Assembly: GCA_023333565.1 (NCBI GenBank)
Contig: JAJKFH010003680.1
Location: 1,922,001-1,986,000, forward strand
DNA from: Puffinus mauretanicus
Lineage: Eukaryota; Chordata; Aves; Procellariiformes; Procellariidae
Direction: 5' to 3'
DNA length: 64,000 nt
Shown here piece after piece: positions 35,991-48,274 of the stretch. The position numbers and the translations under genes are program-made. Under the pieces are notes generated by a model that searched no databases, was not told the origin of the DNA, and saw only the letters and a list, made by a program, of their open reading frames with translations. The number at the start of each line of letters is the position of its first letter. Positions within the stretch are counted from its first letter, which is position 1.

Positions 35991-36184
35991 CTGATCACAC
36001 AGCTGTCTGGGGCGCAGGTACCTGCTGTGGAGGTTGTGCTGAATTTCCTGTTCATACTGAAGGATGTGCACACAGACCTTTGTCAAGTGCTTCCAGGGCT
36101 GCTGCGCACTGGCCCCTGCCAGCATGTGCCCTGGTGCAGCAGGCTGCTGGCTGTCATGAGAAGGGTCCTCGCTTGATAGCAGTT
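35991..36184 (-). other. Candidate unassigned coding exon, possibly an alternative 5' exon of CITED4
   Basis: An open frame with balanced, protein-like composition (for example PWKHLTKVCVHILQYEQEIQ and HSRYLRPRQLCDQ) ends exactly at a strong donor, CAG followed by GTAGGAAGG. A plausible acceptor, CCCTGCAACCAG, marks its start, giving 64 codons plus 2 bases and a phase-0 end. An in-frame ATG lies at 36123-36125. I do not recognise the protein. The 12 bases between the CITED4 acceptor and its ATG are also in phase 0, so splicing this exon to the CITED4 coding exon would keep frame. No transcript evidence is available, and a chance open frame remains possible. Confidence 0.3.
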
Positions 36185-37285
36185 CTGGTTGCAGGGTCAG
36201 CAACGGGATGCTACCACATAGCGAGATGTCACCAGCCAAGGTGACTCAGAATAGTTACTTAGGGGTATCAACTAGACGGTTGGTTACTCTGCCAGTGGTG
36301 CCCTCCCAGCAAGGATGCACCAACATTGTCTAAACACAGCTGGGAGCAAGGTGAATGTTACAAGCAGAGATTTGCTGTATAACTCTGTCTGCAGCAGTGC
36401 CTTTCACCTCTGAGTGCAGTTTTGGCTCATGGGGTCCCAATGCCACCCACAGGCTCACCCACTGAGCCATGCTAGCCAAATTATTTTACCATGGGCCTAG
36501 ACTACAGTGGCACTGGTGTTCTCTATGGTGCTTTCCAGTAGTATATGAAAGCGCAGTAGTGATTTTTCCCCTTTATTTTTTGTTTTGAAGGAACCCAGAG
36601 ACGACTTCTTTAAAGAAATTAGTGTTGCATGGTTACCCACTTGGAAGGCAGGTGATGGCAAAGTTAAACTTGCTTCCCCAACTTCATTCTGTCTTTGTGT
36701 GCTCTCCTGTGCAGCCTTTAACTACAGCATTGCAGATCACAGCTCCGGTAATAACAGACAGATCTTTTCTGAAGACTTGGAGCCAGCTGTTTCATGGAGT
36801 TTTATATGTTCTGCATATTCATTATGCTCACGGACCCTGTTGAGCAGAAGGAAGTGCCAACAAAGTGTTTCAAAGGTTGCCGAAGAAATTGTTTGTTGCT
36901 AACAGTATTACTTGAGAAATGAGGTCTAAGTATATACTATCATGAAGGTATTGAAGTTAGGCAGCACGGGCATTTTGGCTGAGTGCCTAACCACACAGTA
37001 CTGGCCTGGAGAGTTACTTATATGAAATATCTCTGTATCAAAACACCTTAAACCAGCAGTTCAGAGCAGATAATGCCCAGAAGCCATCAGCTTCCAGATG
37101 TGAGCAGCCAGGAATGGAAAGTGTCTTCTCTCCCCTGGACAGAGCACAGGGCCATTAACCTCCAGGACATTCTGGTAGGCGCTTTTGTTTGTGCCACCTT
37201 CTGCCTTGTTAAGTGGATGGGATGGGTTTCAGGTGTTGTTGGTGAGCCTCTAGCTGATGAATCAGTTGGTTAATTGTTTAATGTA

Positions 37286-37295
37286 ATTACGTAAT
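37286..37295. promoter_or_regulatory. PAR-bZIP/NFIL3-type palindrome
   Basis: ATTACGTAAT is the perfect palindromic site of the PAR-bZIP (DBP, TEF, HLF) and NFIL3 families. It sits among homeodomain-like TAATT cores (GTTAATTGTTTAATG just to the left). Confidence 0.4.
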
Positions 37296-38769
37296 GATTG
37301 TTTTTTAACTCTAGAGATTTTGACAAATGCATTTTTTAGTGCTAGTAAACACATGCTCACATACATATACCTGCCTGCCTGAGAGTTCACATGCAGATGC
37401 ACACCCAGATGAGGAACAAACACAAGAGGAGTGTCTGCCCTCGTCTTTGCAGATGCATCCAGCCATAAAAGCCTCTCTCACTCGGAGGAGAGGTGTGGTG
37501 TGTAGCACAAGTCCTGATCAGGGGCAGGAATTCTTGGACAGGAGTAACAGGTGGGAAGGGGGTCTCACAGCCGTTTGCATTACAGAAGATGCCAAGGGTG
37601 GTAAATGGCCCATCATTTTGGAAACAAATTGGCAGACAAGAGAGCACGCTTGCTGAACACACGTGTGAAAGTCCCCTCCATCTCTGCACTGAATTATGTC
37701 CCTTCTCCTTTGGGAGGGGTAAGCCAGATCAGCAACTCATCCAGTTTGAAAATAATTTGACCAGAAATGGAGCTATGTTGGCTGGGATCAGGTCTCTGAT
37801 CTAGCTTGTTACATTGTCCCCTGGATGTTTCATCAGCATAACCTGGGGTGTTTTGAGAGGAACAAGGGCCTGCAGAAAAGGAAGGGTACGGGAGGCATTG
37901 TGGTGGCGAGAGGTGTCCACGGATCCACAGCCTCCGTTTGCCATGTTGGGTGCCATCATCCTGTGCTCTGTGTCTTGAGGACTTCCCGTTCTGGAACCAG
38001 TAATATTTTATTTTACAGGGACCAGTGTAGACTTGTCTGCTGCATTTCACGCAGCTCAGCCAACAGCTGGGGAGCAGAGCTGGGAAAGGGCTGACTAGTC
38101 CTGGTAGCATCTCTCTCACCAGTCTTTTTGGCCCAGAACAAGCAGTGGTTCCTTGTCGTGCTGAGGTCTCAAGTATGAAGGACCCAAACCACTGCAGCTG
38201 TATTTACAAGGCACCGTGTAGGACTCGATCTAACCCCAGGTTTGCAGTCTCTCCTCCATCTCCCCATGCACTGCCATCTGTCATCAGCCCATGGACAGAC
38301 TGGCCTTCCTGGGAAAGCAGATAAACTGCCTGTGTATCAGATCCAGCCTTGGGGCTGTCAGTTGGTCAACCTTGACTTAAGTCACCACATAAGCCACCTC
38401 CAGGAGTGTGTCATTCACAGCTTCCTGACATGGGACTTCCCCAGTCTGGCTGTACTGGTGTCATCAGCCCTGTGTTATCGAGGGTGGATTACCCATGCTG
38501 GGAATTAATCAGGTTGTTGCTCCAGTGGCACCAGTCTGGCTCTGCATGACTGGGGATCTGGAAGCACCGCTTGTGTGTCAGTGTCCCAGGTCAAGGCATC
38601 CATGTGGGTGGGCATCAGTTTAGGGATCTGATCACCAGCACGTTGCAGCCCTTTTCTTTTTGCTCTTAGGAGGGTGCTTGCAGTGTGGTGTACAGCTAGT
38701 CTGTGTTACCTATTATTTTGTTTATGTAAGATGTTCCCTCCTCATATTTGATCCCTGATCATCTTGCAT

Positions 38770-38880
38770 CGACTGCACAGCTCCAGTGGTATTATTGTGG
38801 TAAAATCATGTCCCCAAAGCCCCGCAGGGATGAGAGGTGGCACAGGCGAGAGCTTTTTGTAAACAGAGATGTGAACACTT
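38770..38880. repeat. Possible ancient SINE-like relic
   Basis: The order of motifs (TATTATTGTGG, CCCCAAAGCCCCGCAGGGAT, then TTTGTAAACAGAG) loosely recalls a widespread reptile SINE/LINE tail that reads like GCCCCAATCAGGAT and TGTACAAACAC. The match is from memory and weak. Confidence 0.25.
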
Positions 38881-40740
38881 TTATCTCGCAATGTTTTGCA
38901 TGTGTCAGAGCTGGTTCTTGCTAATTCCAGTTGCTGATCTACAGTCCAAGATCTTTTTTTTTGCAACAGTCTGAGACCCTCAGTTTTGGGGGGGGAGGAA
39001 AAAAAGAAGAACATATTTATAAAGAGCTTTGTAGGATGTAAGATGTATTGATGAATGAAGAGCAGGTAGAGGACTTCTTTGGGAATTTCCTCTGACCAAG
39101 CAGTTCTTACTATGCATTTCAGTTTACAACCCACCCACTGCTGAGGGGTGTGATTTACCTTTGCATGGAGATTGCAGAACAATTTGAGTAGCAATGTGAG
39201 CTATGTATTTGGGTGTAGATGGAAGGATCTGAGGAACCCCATCATTCAAAGACTCCTGGATGCCCAGCTAAGTCCATGCTTGGCCCTTCAGAGCTCCTGC
39301 AAGTTTCAGAGCAATTGGGACGTGCACATAGAAGCTAAAGCAATTTGAAATATCATCTGTTAAGGGAGAAGCTTGCCTTTGAGGGACAAATGTCCAGAAG
39401 GAGCCCTTTTGCAGTCCCCCACTCACTGAAGGACTACAGAGAGTAGAAATGTGCAGTGGAAGGCTGGAAATCTGCAGAGCTGTGACCTAAACTGAGATCC
39501 ATCAGGTACGACTGTCTGACATTGCTGTATCTGGGTCTGGCCGTGGGCAGACACAGGGCAGCAGTGCACATAAATCACCTCCACATCAGCTTAAACTCCT
39601 TGGAGCTCTCGGTTGTATCACAAAGGATTCCTGAAGTATTGTTTTTCCAGAAGATGCCAGGCATCGGGTGAGCTGCTGCTCCTCTTGCATGCTGTTAGCT
39701 TGCAGTAGCTCCCTTGGGCACAGCAGCTGGTTGACTGTGGCATTTGGGAAGATCTTGGGCTGGACAAGTCCAGATCTGAATCACCAAAGCACGCATTTTG
39801 TTCCATGAAGGGTGGAAAATGTCAAGGGCACATAGCGTACAGGAAGATCAGCTATTAAACATCAAGGCAGTCATAACATGTGGCAGCAACCAGCTCCCAC
39901 CTGCCTTTTTCTCCATAAACCTTCTGTCCTCACTTAATCTGCCCCTCATCATGCAAAGATGGCACCTACATTTTGGGTACTTGAAAAAGGAAGGGCAGGA
40001 GGGGTCCCTGAGGAAGGTGGCAGTGGGGATGGGTTGCAGCTACTAGAGCAGCTCACCAAGCCATAGCCAGCTCCTCACTGGTGGTACAAACTCCTGGAGA
40101 GAAAGAACAGCCATGAACCAGGCACAGGGTGGCTAAACAAATCTGCTGCACTCGAAGTGTCTAGTTTTGCCAGCTGCTTTTTCCTTTCTGGTAGAAGGGT
40201 TACCACGGTCTGATTCCTTCAAGGCCTCTCTGGGGGTGCACTGCCTCTTCCTGCACCGCCAAGGAGTTGAAAGCTTTTCTACCTAATGTTTGACTATGTT
40301 GGGACATCCAATTTAATCAAACATTCACTGTCAGCTGCTGGAGTTCTCTATACCATATCTTGAAAGGATCCTAGTGAATCTCCGCTGCATATGTAATGCT
40401 TTCCTAGCAGATTTGTTTATTGGCAATCAGGAGATGAGAAAGGGATGCAATGCACTGTCATTTTTTGTTTGTTTAAGGATGATCACAGTGGTTTGCAAAC
40501 CTCGACTTTGAAGCTGAGAAGTCCGGCAGAGGCCATGGTGCTATAAACACTGAACCAGGAACAAATTCCATGGAGTTTCTCTAGTTTGGCTTTAAATAAG
40601 TATGTCAACAAGCCAAGATTTAGAAATTAATTAAATATTAAGCTTCTTGACACAGAGTGTAACTCTGTGTCTTACAGGAGTCTTTGACAAAGAGGACTGG
40701 AGGGGTACTGGCCAACAGCAAATTATTTCAGACACCAAAC

Positions 40741-43700
40741 CTATTTCTTGTCTCCAGAAGGGTCTGATGTGGACACGTGAAGGGACAAGCACCATTCCCT
40801 GGGCAGGACATGGGGAATCTGTGGTGCCATCAGGGCTGTGGGTCCCAGCATAGCCCAGCAAGGAGGTGTGGTGGATCTGAGTTGCACCGGGGCTTTGCAG
40901 CAGGACACATGAGCTTCTCCTGGGAAGGTGCCCCAGGCACTACCTGCTTGGTGATGGGTCTGTGGAGTTGTCACCCCATACGTGGTCTGCAGGAGAGGAC
41001 TTTGCCTGGCGCAGTCATGGCGTTGTGCCTTCCTTCTGTGGTGTAGATGCATTAGTACATGTCGGACAGGAACAGGCTCGTGCCAGCGCAGAGCTCCCTT
41101 GAGCAAATGCCTTCTAGATGCACAGGAGATGAGGTGAGGGTGGGTTTCACCGAGAGCAGCCACGGGTGTCCAGCAGAAAAGATCTTTCATTAAGATTAAA
41201 AAAACCAAAACAGACAAAGAATATGGAGGAAAAGCGAAGAGCCTAAGAGGGGCACGGTGCAGCTCCTCTCCAGGGCACAGGGCAGTAACAGTGCCTCCCT
41301 GTCTGCTGGCTGGGCAGCTATGCAGCAGCAACATAAGGATGCACCAAACAGGAACCCAAAATTCCCTCTCCCCAGTTTCTGCATGGTAAAAGGGTCCTCC
41401 ACGAGAGCTGAATCCAGGTGCTACATTATCCTGTGATTCCTCATCTGCATTTATATGGAAACACTTCATAAAGGCAGGAGGTGTTAGGCAGACTAGCAGT
41501 GCAAATGGCCCAAGGGAGGAGGGTGAAGGGCAGATTGCTCCCTGATAGCCTCGCTGGATACAAGGACTGTTAATGCTGAGAGCGTGACTGGTCTGCAGCT
41601 GGTGGCCAGCTCCAGGGAGACCGGGTTCTCCATTAACTATGCTGGGTTTCGGAAGCAAAGATGCCAAGAAGGGGAAGGCTCTGCCTCTGCTCGACTCTGC
41701 GGGAGGCTGCCAAGCGTGGAGGTGGCTCGCGTGCAAGCTCCCTGCACGGGTACTGCGGGACACACGGCTTCCTGCCTGCAGTGATAGCGATGTGGGACCG
41801 AGTGCCCTTCAGCAGCGTCTCACCTGCCAGAGCCACTAAACTGTGCAAAGGTGATTGAGACCAGAGCGGGGCATGGAGGGGTTTGGTTCTTTTTCGGAAG
41901 TGGCAGACGTAGCCAGGCCAGCAGCTGACCCCAGCACCAGCGTGCTCCAACCACTGAGCTGGCTTGCCCAGCTTGTAAACAACTTCTTACTTTTTTTCCT
42001 CTGGGCTAATCTTGCCTGTGGGGGCAGATAACATCACTGGAATTTTTCCAGTGTCCTTTGCAAGCACCTCCTGCTTTGGACTTTGGCTGAGACACACACG
42101 AATGAGACACGAGCTTCCTCAATTGCTTTCTCTTGTTTGCTTTCCTCTGGGCCTGCTGCACACCCCTTGTGCTGGCAGCTTCCTGCTCTGCTCCCTGCTC
42201 CGCGCCAGCGCCTTGTTCTCAGTCTCAGGGAGGGTGGCAGGGAGGCGAGCCCGGCACGGCCACGTGCCTCCCTGGATGTCCTTGTGGGGTTGGGGCCAGC
42301 CTGCTGGCAGGGAGCAGGAGGGGGCGGTGGGGTCTGGCCTCTCCTCGCTGATGCCTGCAGAGCCGGTGTGGGACTCGGCAAGGTCCTGCTCAGCATCCCG
42401 GCTCTTTGCCCTGCAGCGTTGCCTTGCTCTGCTGCACTTGTGCCAATGCAGCCGTTTTGTGTGTAGATCTGCACCACGGCAGCTGTTGGCTGCACTTTAG
42501 CCTCGAGGGGCCGAAAGGCTTCCAGTCCTGAGGCAGAGCCAAGCCCAATACAGTTGGCGTGGTACCTGACCCCCAGCCCTCCCAGCTGCCTGTCCCCACT
42601 CCGCCCAGAGATCCCACTTATCGCTCCCCAAGCCCTCAGGGACCTCCCTTGTGGGGTCTGACAACAGAAAATCAGTGCTGCTTTGGAGAGAGCTGGCAGC
42701 CTGAGCACTACCCAGCCATGGACGTGCAGCCTGAACCTGGCCCAAAGGGCTCCGGGTGCTGCTCCGAGCAGGCAGCCTGCCAGACCGGTTTGCCAGCACA
42801 GCCTCTGACGTGGTACGGGGCCGCACGCGTCACCAGCTCCTGCCTCAGCTGCACGTGTCGCCGCTGACCTTTCCCCGGTGCTGTCACTCCGCCCAGCACA
42901 GCCCCGTGGCTCGCCGGGGCTGAGGAAGCTGAGGCACCGACCCTGTCCTTCTGCTGGTCACAGGCTGGGCCACCAGCCTGCACAGGCCTCGCTACTGCTC
43001 TGTTGGTGTTTCCCATTTCTATCCTTCCTTTCCACCTTGGAGTCTTCCGGGTTTCCATATCAAGCTGGTGTCTTGGTCCATGTACTGCAAGCCAGCATAC
43101 TGAGCCAGCTCTGGTGTCAAACGGATGGTCCACATGCAATATCACAGGGCTCTGTTCTTGCATGGTCCCTTCAGTCCCATGAAGGACATGACTGTCCTGC
43201 CCAGGTACCCCAGCGTGTCTCTTTCCCTGCTAAAGACAAGCCAAGGAGTAATCCCCACTCGTGCCAGCAACCCATAGGTCTGCTTCTGGTTAAGAAGCTG
43301 CTTTGCCCGAGGCCTGGCTCGCATTGCTGCCTGGGCGTATGTTTCTGCCTGCGTGGCCTCCTGGATGTCTTGGTCACTGCGATTTCCCTCAGGCTGGATT
43401 TGAAGCCGAGATGGACAGAGCAGCACTGTGGTTTTTCTGGTGATGACCTTATTGAGTCAGGCATCACGGGTCAAGGCTACCTCTTCTTGGGTCCCCGTGT
43501 GGTGCCCTGTCCTTCTGCCAGTTCCTCCCAGGATCTGGTGCGTGGCAGTGGGATTAGTGGAGATGGACAGCAGTGGGGCTTTCCCACCCGAATGACTGCG
43601 TCCCCTTGGTTTCTGCAAGGCACAGTGTCCTCTGGGCCATGGAGTCAGAGAAGTTTTAGGTTATTTCTTCTTATCTCTTGGCGCCTGCGTTGCTGCTGTC

Positions 43701-44760
43701 TTCAGGGAGATTAGCTGGTGGCGGTTTCTCTGGTCTGCTGAAGTTGCCTCATGCAACTGTCTTGCATTTGGAGGTGTGGGGTAGTCAGGGCTGTGGTGGT
43801 GAGTCTTTGGGGGGCACTTGTAGTGTGGTGTTTCTTGCATTATCATCAGAAATAGCTGTTGCTGTTTATCTGCCTTCCCTTTCCTTCACATTATGCAACC
43901 TCCTTTTCAAATGACAGTGGTTGTTTTCCCTGGGTCAATGTAGCAACCATGCTCCTCCTGGTATTTCCAGACCCTCATGGCTTCTCCAACCTCACTCCTG
44001 CCCCTGTCACTCCCCTGACTGTGTTAGGATGCCCAAGTGCTTTTCCACTTTCTAACCAGTCTGAGTGTTGAGCAGGGACTACGGCGAAACCCTGGGAAGA
44101 TGCAAGCTTGCGGGTGGGCTGGGTGCCCGGCGGCTCTGGTTCATGTGGCCAGGAGAGGAACGGGGCGCATGACTCAGGGTGACTGAAAGTTTTGTCCTGG
44201 GAGAGCTGCCTGGGATCCAGGTTGTCGGGACCTGTTTGTCAGGTTCCTATTTTTGTTATTCATCAGCTCAGTATTCCTGAAAACAAATCGCGTTGTTGTC
44301 AGCTAATTGGCAGCACACGGCGTCAGAGCGTGGAGGGTGTCCTGTGCGGAGTGCCTGTTTGCGTGGCTGGATTTCGGCTCTGCCGTGACCGTGGGCAGTT
44401 GCGCCGGTCCCGTGGCTGCCTCCGGCAGGAGCTGCTCCTCTGGGTCCGTGCCGCTAAGAAGAGCCCCTGGTACTGCCTGGGGACCTACCTTCCCACCAGC
44501 CTCCTCCAAAGCCAGGGCAGAGCATCACAGCCTTTGCCGTCAGAGGAGACTTTCAGGCTCCGTAACGCGTGGCTGCAGCTTTGTGCGCGGAGGGTTGTGC
44601 ACAGTCGCTGCAGGCTGCGCTTGCAGCAGGCAGGGGGGCTTCACTGGGCTTTGGAGAAAAGCCCCCGGGCTTTGTCCTCCAGCTGGCCCTCTCCTGCATC
44701 AGGGGTGAGCTCTGCTGGACCCTGGCTCGGGCTGCGGGCTGATGATAGTCTCTGAGTTGT
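40741..44760. other. Intergenic region with unusually long but unrecognised open frames
   Basis: Stop-free frames occur at 40741-41763 minus (340 codons), 42034-42708 minus (224), 42878-43714 plus (278) and 44192-44755 plus (187). Their translations are rich in Cys, Ser, Leu, Pro and His without domains, and overlapping frames on the other strand are also long. This suggests low stop density in GC-rich DNA rather than genes. No known exon was recognised. Confidence 0.45.
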
Positions 44761-47700
44761 CACTGGGTTGGGGTAGGACGGGAGAGAGCTGTGTGGGTGG
44801 GTCACGGCTTGTGAGGGACGAGAAACTGCTGCTTATATAGCGAAGGGAAAGAGCTGACAACAGGCTGCTACAAGGGCCCTTGACACAGCCTGAACCACCT
44901 CGGGAGGCTGTAGACACTTCTGGGGAGAAGATATATGGGGCGGCCATTGCTGTTTCCTTGGTCTGCAACAACTTCTTCCTGGAGCTAGACAGGCTGTTCC
45001 TACTCAGGCCAAGCTTCAGCAGAAAAACCTGCTAGCTAAACCAGGGATTTCACTGACAAGCGTTTTTTAATTAATGGAAAAACTTCTAAATGAAAATGTT
45101 TGTTTTATTTTAAGGAAATAAAGAAACTATTTTTCTTACATCATCCATTCTCCTTTTTGTCATGGTAAAAGCTTACAGGGAGCAGTACCTCCTTCTGATC
45201 TCAAAAATGAAGAAGAAAACATCTGTTGGTATTTGTGGTGAAAGAAACATAGCTGTGCATATGTCACTGAGCAGCCATCCTGCTGCTACCTGCCTGGATT
45301 TTAGTCATCTTGTCGTGTCACCAGGGTGGCAATGTCAGTGGACTCAAGCAGCACTGCTGGCCTGGTGCAGTGGACATGTGCCAGGTGTGCGGAGGTTGGC
45401 CAAAGTGGCGGGGCTTGTGGCCAGAGGAAGCCTAGTTTTCACGTGGACGTCTTTTCTTTCTACATGAACAAAATGGTCTGGATGCTTAAGTGAGTTATCA
45501 ATTTATTGGGAGTAACTTGAAAACATGTGCTACTTGAAAATGCGTGTTCCTGGCCAGTATCCACTGAAATCCATGGTAGCTATTGGCACATGTGGTGTTA
45601 GGAAAACAGCTCGTGTTGCTGCTGCCATTGTCAGGATTAAAACGCAATTGCCCTTTTTGGGAACGCTGATTGCTGAAGGCATCTGTTGTGTAAGGGACAA
45701 GCTGGTGAAAGCAGCAGAGTGCCAGGGGGGAGAGAAACTGTCCTCCTGTTTGCCACGGGCCACGCTGTGTGCTTTTGAAAGGCATTTTTGGTTCCTTGCT
45801 CTGCATTGTGTTCCTCCTGTGTGGGCTCCGGGGAAGGCGGTGTTGGGGTAGTCAGTGCTAGTGGGTACGGGGTGGGGTGCAGGAGAGGTGGGAGCAGCTG
45901 GTGGTCAATCCAACGCTGTGCAAGGAGGTCCCTGGCTTGATGTGAGATGCAGAAGTTGGAATCATGGGATGGAGTTAAGAAGAGGAAAATGAGAGCTAGA
46001 CTGTGTGGCAAATCTCCTGCCATAGGCTGGCATCTGCTGGGAGCCATGGGTGCATCTTCACCCAGGAGCTGCAGCAACGCCCAAGGTGGTGCTTGGCGGG
46101 GGGTGAGCCTGCAGCGGGGCCTAGAGGACCAAAGGCATCCCTTCTTCCCCCCACTTCTCCACTTCTCTCACAGGGTTGAGCATGGCCTGTGCGGGGTTGT
46201 CTCAAGGGATGCTCCTGTGTATCTCAATGGGGAAGTGGCTGAGGCCAGTCTCTGAGGTCACCTGGGTCTCTCTGATGCTACCCTGTGGAGACACAAGACG
46301 GCATCAGTCACGTGCTGGCAGCCCTCAAAGATAAAATTTTCTGACACCAACATCCAAGTGCCGCCAGTTCTGGCCTCGGCAAGGTCTGAGTTGGGCTCTG
46401 CAGTTGAGAACCTGAAATGGGTTCAGGGAAGAGTTGAGAGTCTGAAATGAGAATCTCCATCTTAGAAAATTACAACCCCTGGGAGAAACCAGTGCAACGC
46501 TGGGAGACACCTCTGCCAGTTACAGACCTCTCACCTTGGACAGAGGTGGAGGTCTTGGGTGAGACTTGGGCCACCACAACTCTACCTGTGTCCCTGTATA
46601 GGTGACCATGGCTTGATTGTGCTGTGCTTTCCAGCAGCACTGTGAAGGCATTCCCATCTCTTGGGGTGAGGTAGCTGTGTTAGTGTTGTCCTGAGAAAAA
46701 AACCCATGGGGTTGTGCTCCATGACTGCATTTTTGCAGGCAGCTGAATTGTCTTCTCACTGCTGTTTTAGGGATTTCCAGCAGCACACAGAGGGGTCCAC
46801 CAAGTGCTGGAGCTGGCACTAGATAAGCAGGGAGGAAGGGAGTTGGATTGGGAAGCAAGATCTCCTCCTTGCTATGGATATGTAGCAATAATTTGGCCCA
46901 CTGTGTCTCATGAATTGCGCCCTCAGCCTTGGAGATCAGTTTGGACCAGCTCTCAAGCCCCAACCCTGGTTGCACTGCAGTCAACTGCCAGCTGTGCTCT
47001 GGCCACAAGAGTCCAAGGGCCCTGCCCTGGGACCGCAGGAGCTGAGGTCCCCCAGCACTGAGCAAAGTGGAGCACCAGGCTGCTGGGACCAGGGTGAGAA
47101 GAAACAAGCAGGACCCACATTGCATCCAAGGCGGTGCAGCCCCAGCGGTCTCCGGTACCTCCTCTGGGCATTTTCAACTGGAGGTTGTCAGGTGAAAGGG
47201 TGCTGGGTTTGGACTCGAGAGGTCTAGCAAGGTCCAGCATGGATGTGGGGCCTCCACAGTAGCCCATGGGGGCAGAGAGCTGCTGTTGATCTCCCCATAT
47301 GAAGAGCTGATCCAAGTTGCACAGGTTTCCCCAGCATTCCCAGTTAAGATCTCCTTTCCCAAAGTTGTATGAGCAATGCAGTTTCCTTCTCGAGGTGTAG
47401 GGAGCAGGTGACATTCTTAGCACACAAACTTTGCAGGCACTCCTGGAATGATCACCCTTCACCAAGGCAGCATGAGAGATGCATGTGTTTCATGGTTTCA
47501 TCTAGATCTCAGTGTGCATTTCATAGTCTCCATTTTATGGCCACTGACATAAAATGTTTTTAAGCTTTTGACTGGGTGGCCCAGCGTCACTGCTCAGGAA
47601 TGTAGCAGGTGTTGCCTGTGTTTTGGACTGGTCTGCGCAGCATTTGGGTCCCTGAGATTTGGGGGTGTAGCGCCATGGCAAGACAGCTGGGGCAGGTGGT

Positions 47701-48186
47701 GCTAGGGGAAGGGGAAGGCAACGCAGGTGAGGGGGTCCATGCACGGGTAGCCTGTCTGGTAGCTGAATGCACTTGCTGCTCTCTCGGGGCTGGCAACAAG
47801 CACCCACTCAGCTGCTGTCCCCAGGGCAGTTGCCTCAACGCGCCGTGCCTGGGAAGCGGTAAAGTCTGTGGCTGCACCCTGGAGGGCTTTGGCTGGAGCA
47901 CTGTGTTAGAACAAAATTGCTCCAAATGCCTCAGATCAAGGCCTGATCCACTGCAAAGGTCTACATGCTCACAAGGGCTGCCCACACTCGCTGCATAAGG
48001 AATCGCAGGTGGCATCTGCAGTGGCAGCCTGTGCAAGTCCGTAAGTCACTCAGCTCAACAAACCTTGCTGTGGCATCACTGCCTTGTCCTTCGCCTCTGT
48101 GGGCTCCTCTCCCTGGGCCAGAAGGTCCTCTGTCCTCATAGGCTCTGTGCTGCAGGGCACGAACATCTCTGGGACCTGAAGGGTCC
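44761..48186. other. Intergenic, nothing recognised
   Basis: No gene or repeat family was recognised. A TATATAG string at about 44834-44840 is not accompanied by other promoter features. Confidence 0.45.
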
Positions 48187-48274
48187 CAGCTCTCTCAGCC
48201 TCTCCTCATATAAAAGATGCTCCAGTGCCTTCATCATTTTTGCTCCACTAAGTCCATATCTTTCTTGTATTGCA
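48187..48274 (-). mobile_element. CR1 LINE fragment
   Basis: The plus strand reads AGCTCTCTCAGCCTCTCCTC, AAGATGCTCCAGTGCC, ATCATTTTTGCTCC and GTCCATATCTTTCTTGTATTG. This is the reverse complement of the CR1 region just downstream of the reverse transcriptase. Confidence 0.75.

Larger units (their letters stand above)
36185..40740. other. Intergenic, no gene recognised
   Basis: No recognisable coding exons. The region includes an AT-rich segment near 37261-37345 with a bZIP-type palindrome, and a possible old SINE-like relic at 38770-38880. Confidence 0.5.

Noticed and set aside
44834..44840. TATATAG as a promoter
   Set aside because: A single AT string without an initiator, CCAAT or GC boxes at suitable spacing and no coding exon nearby.
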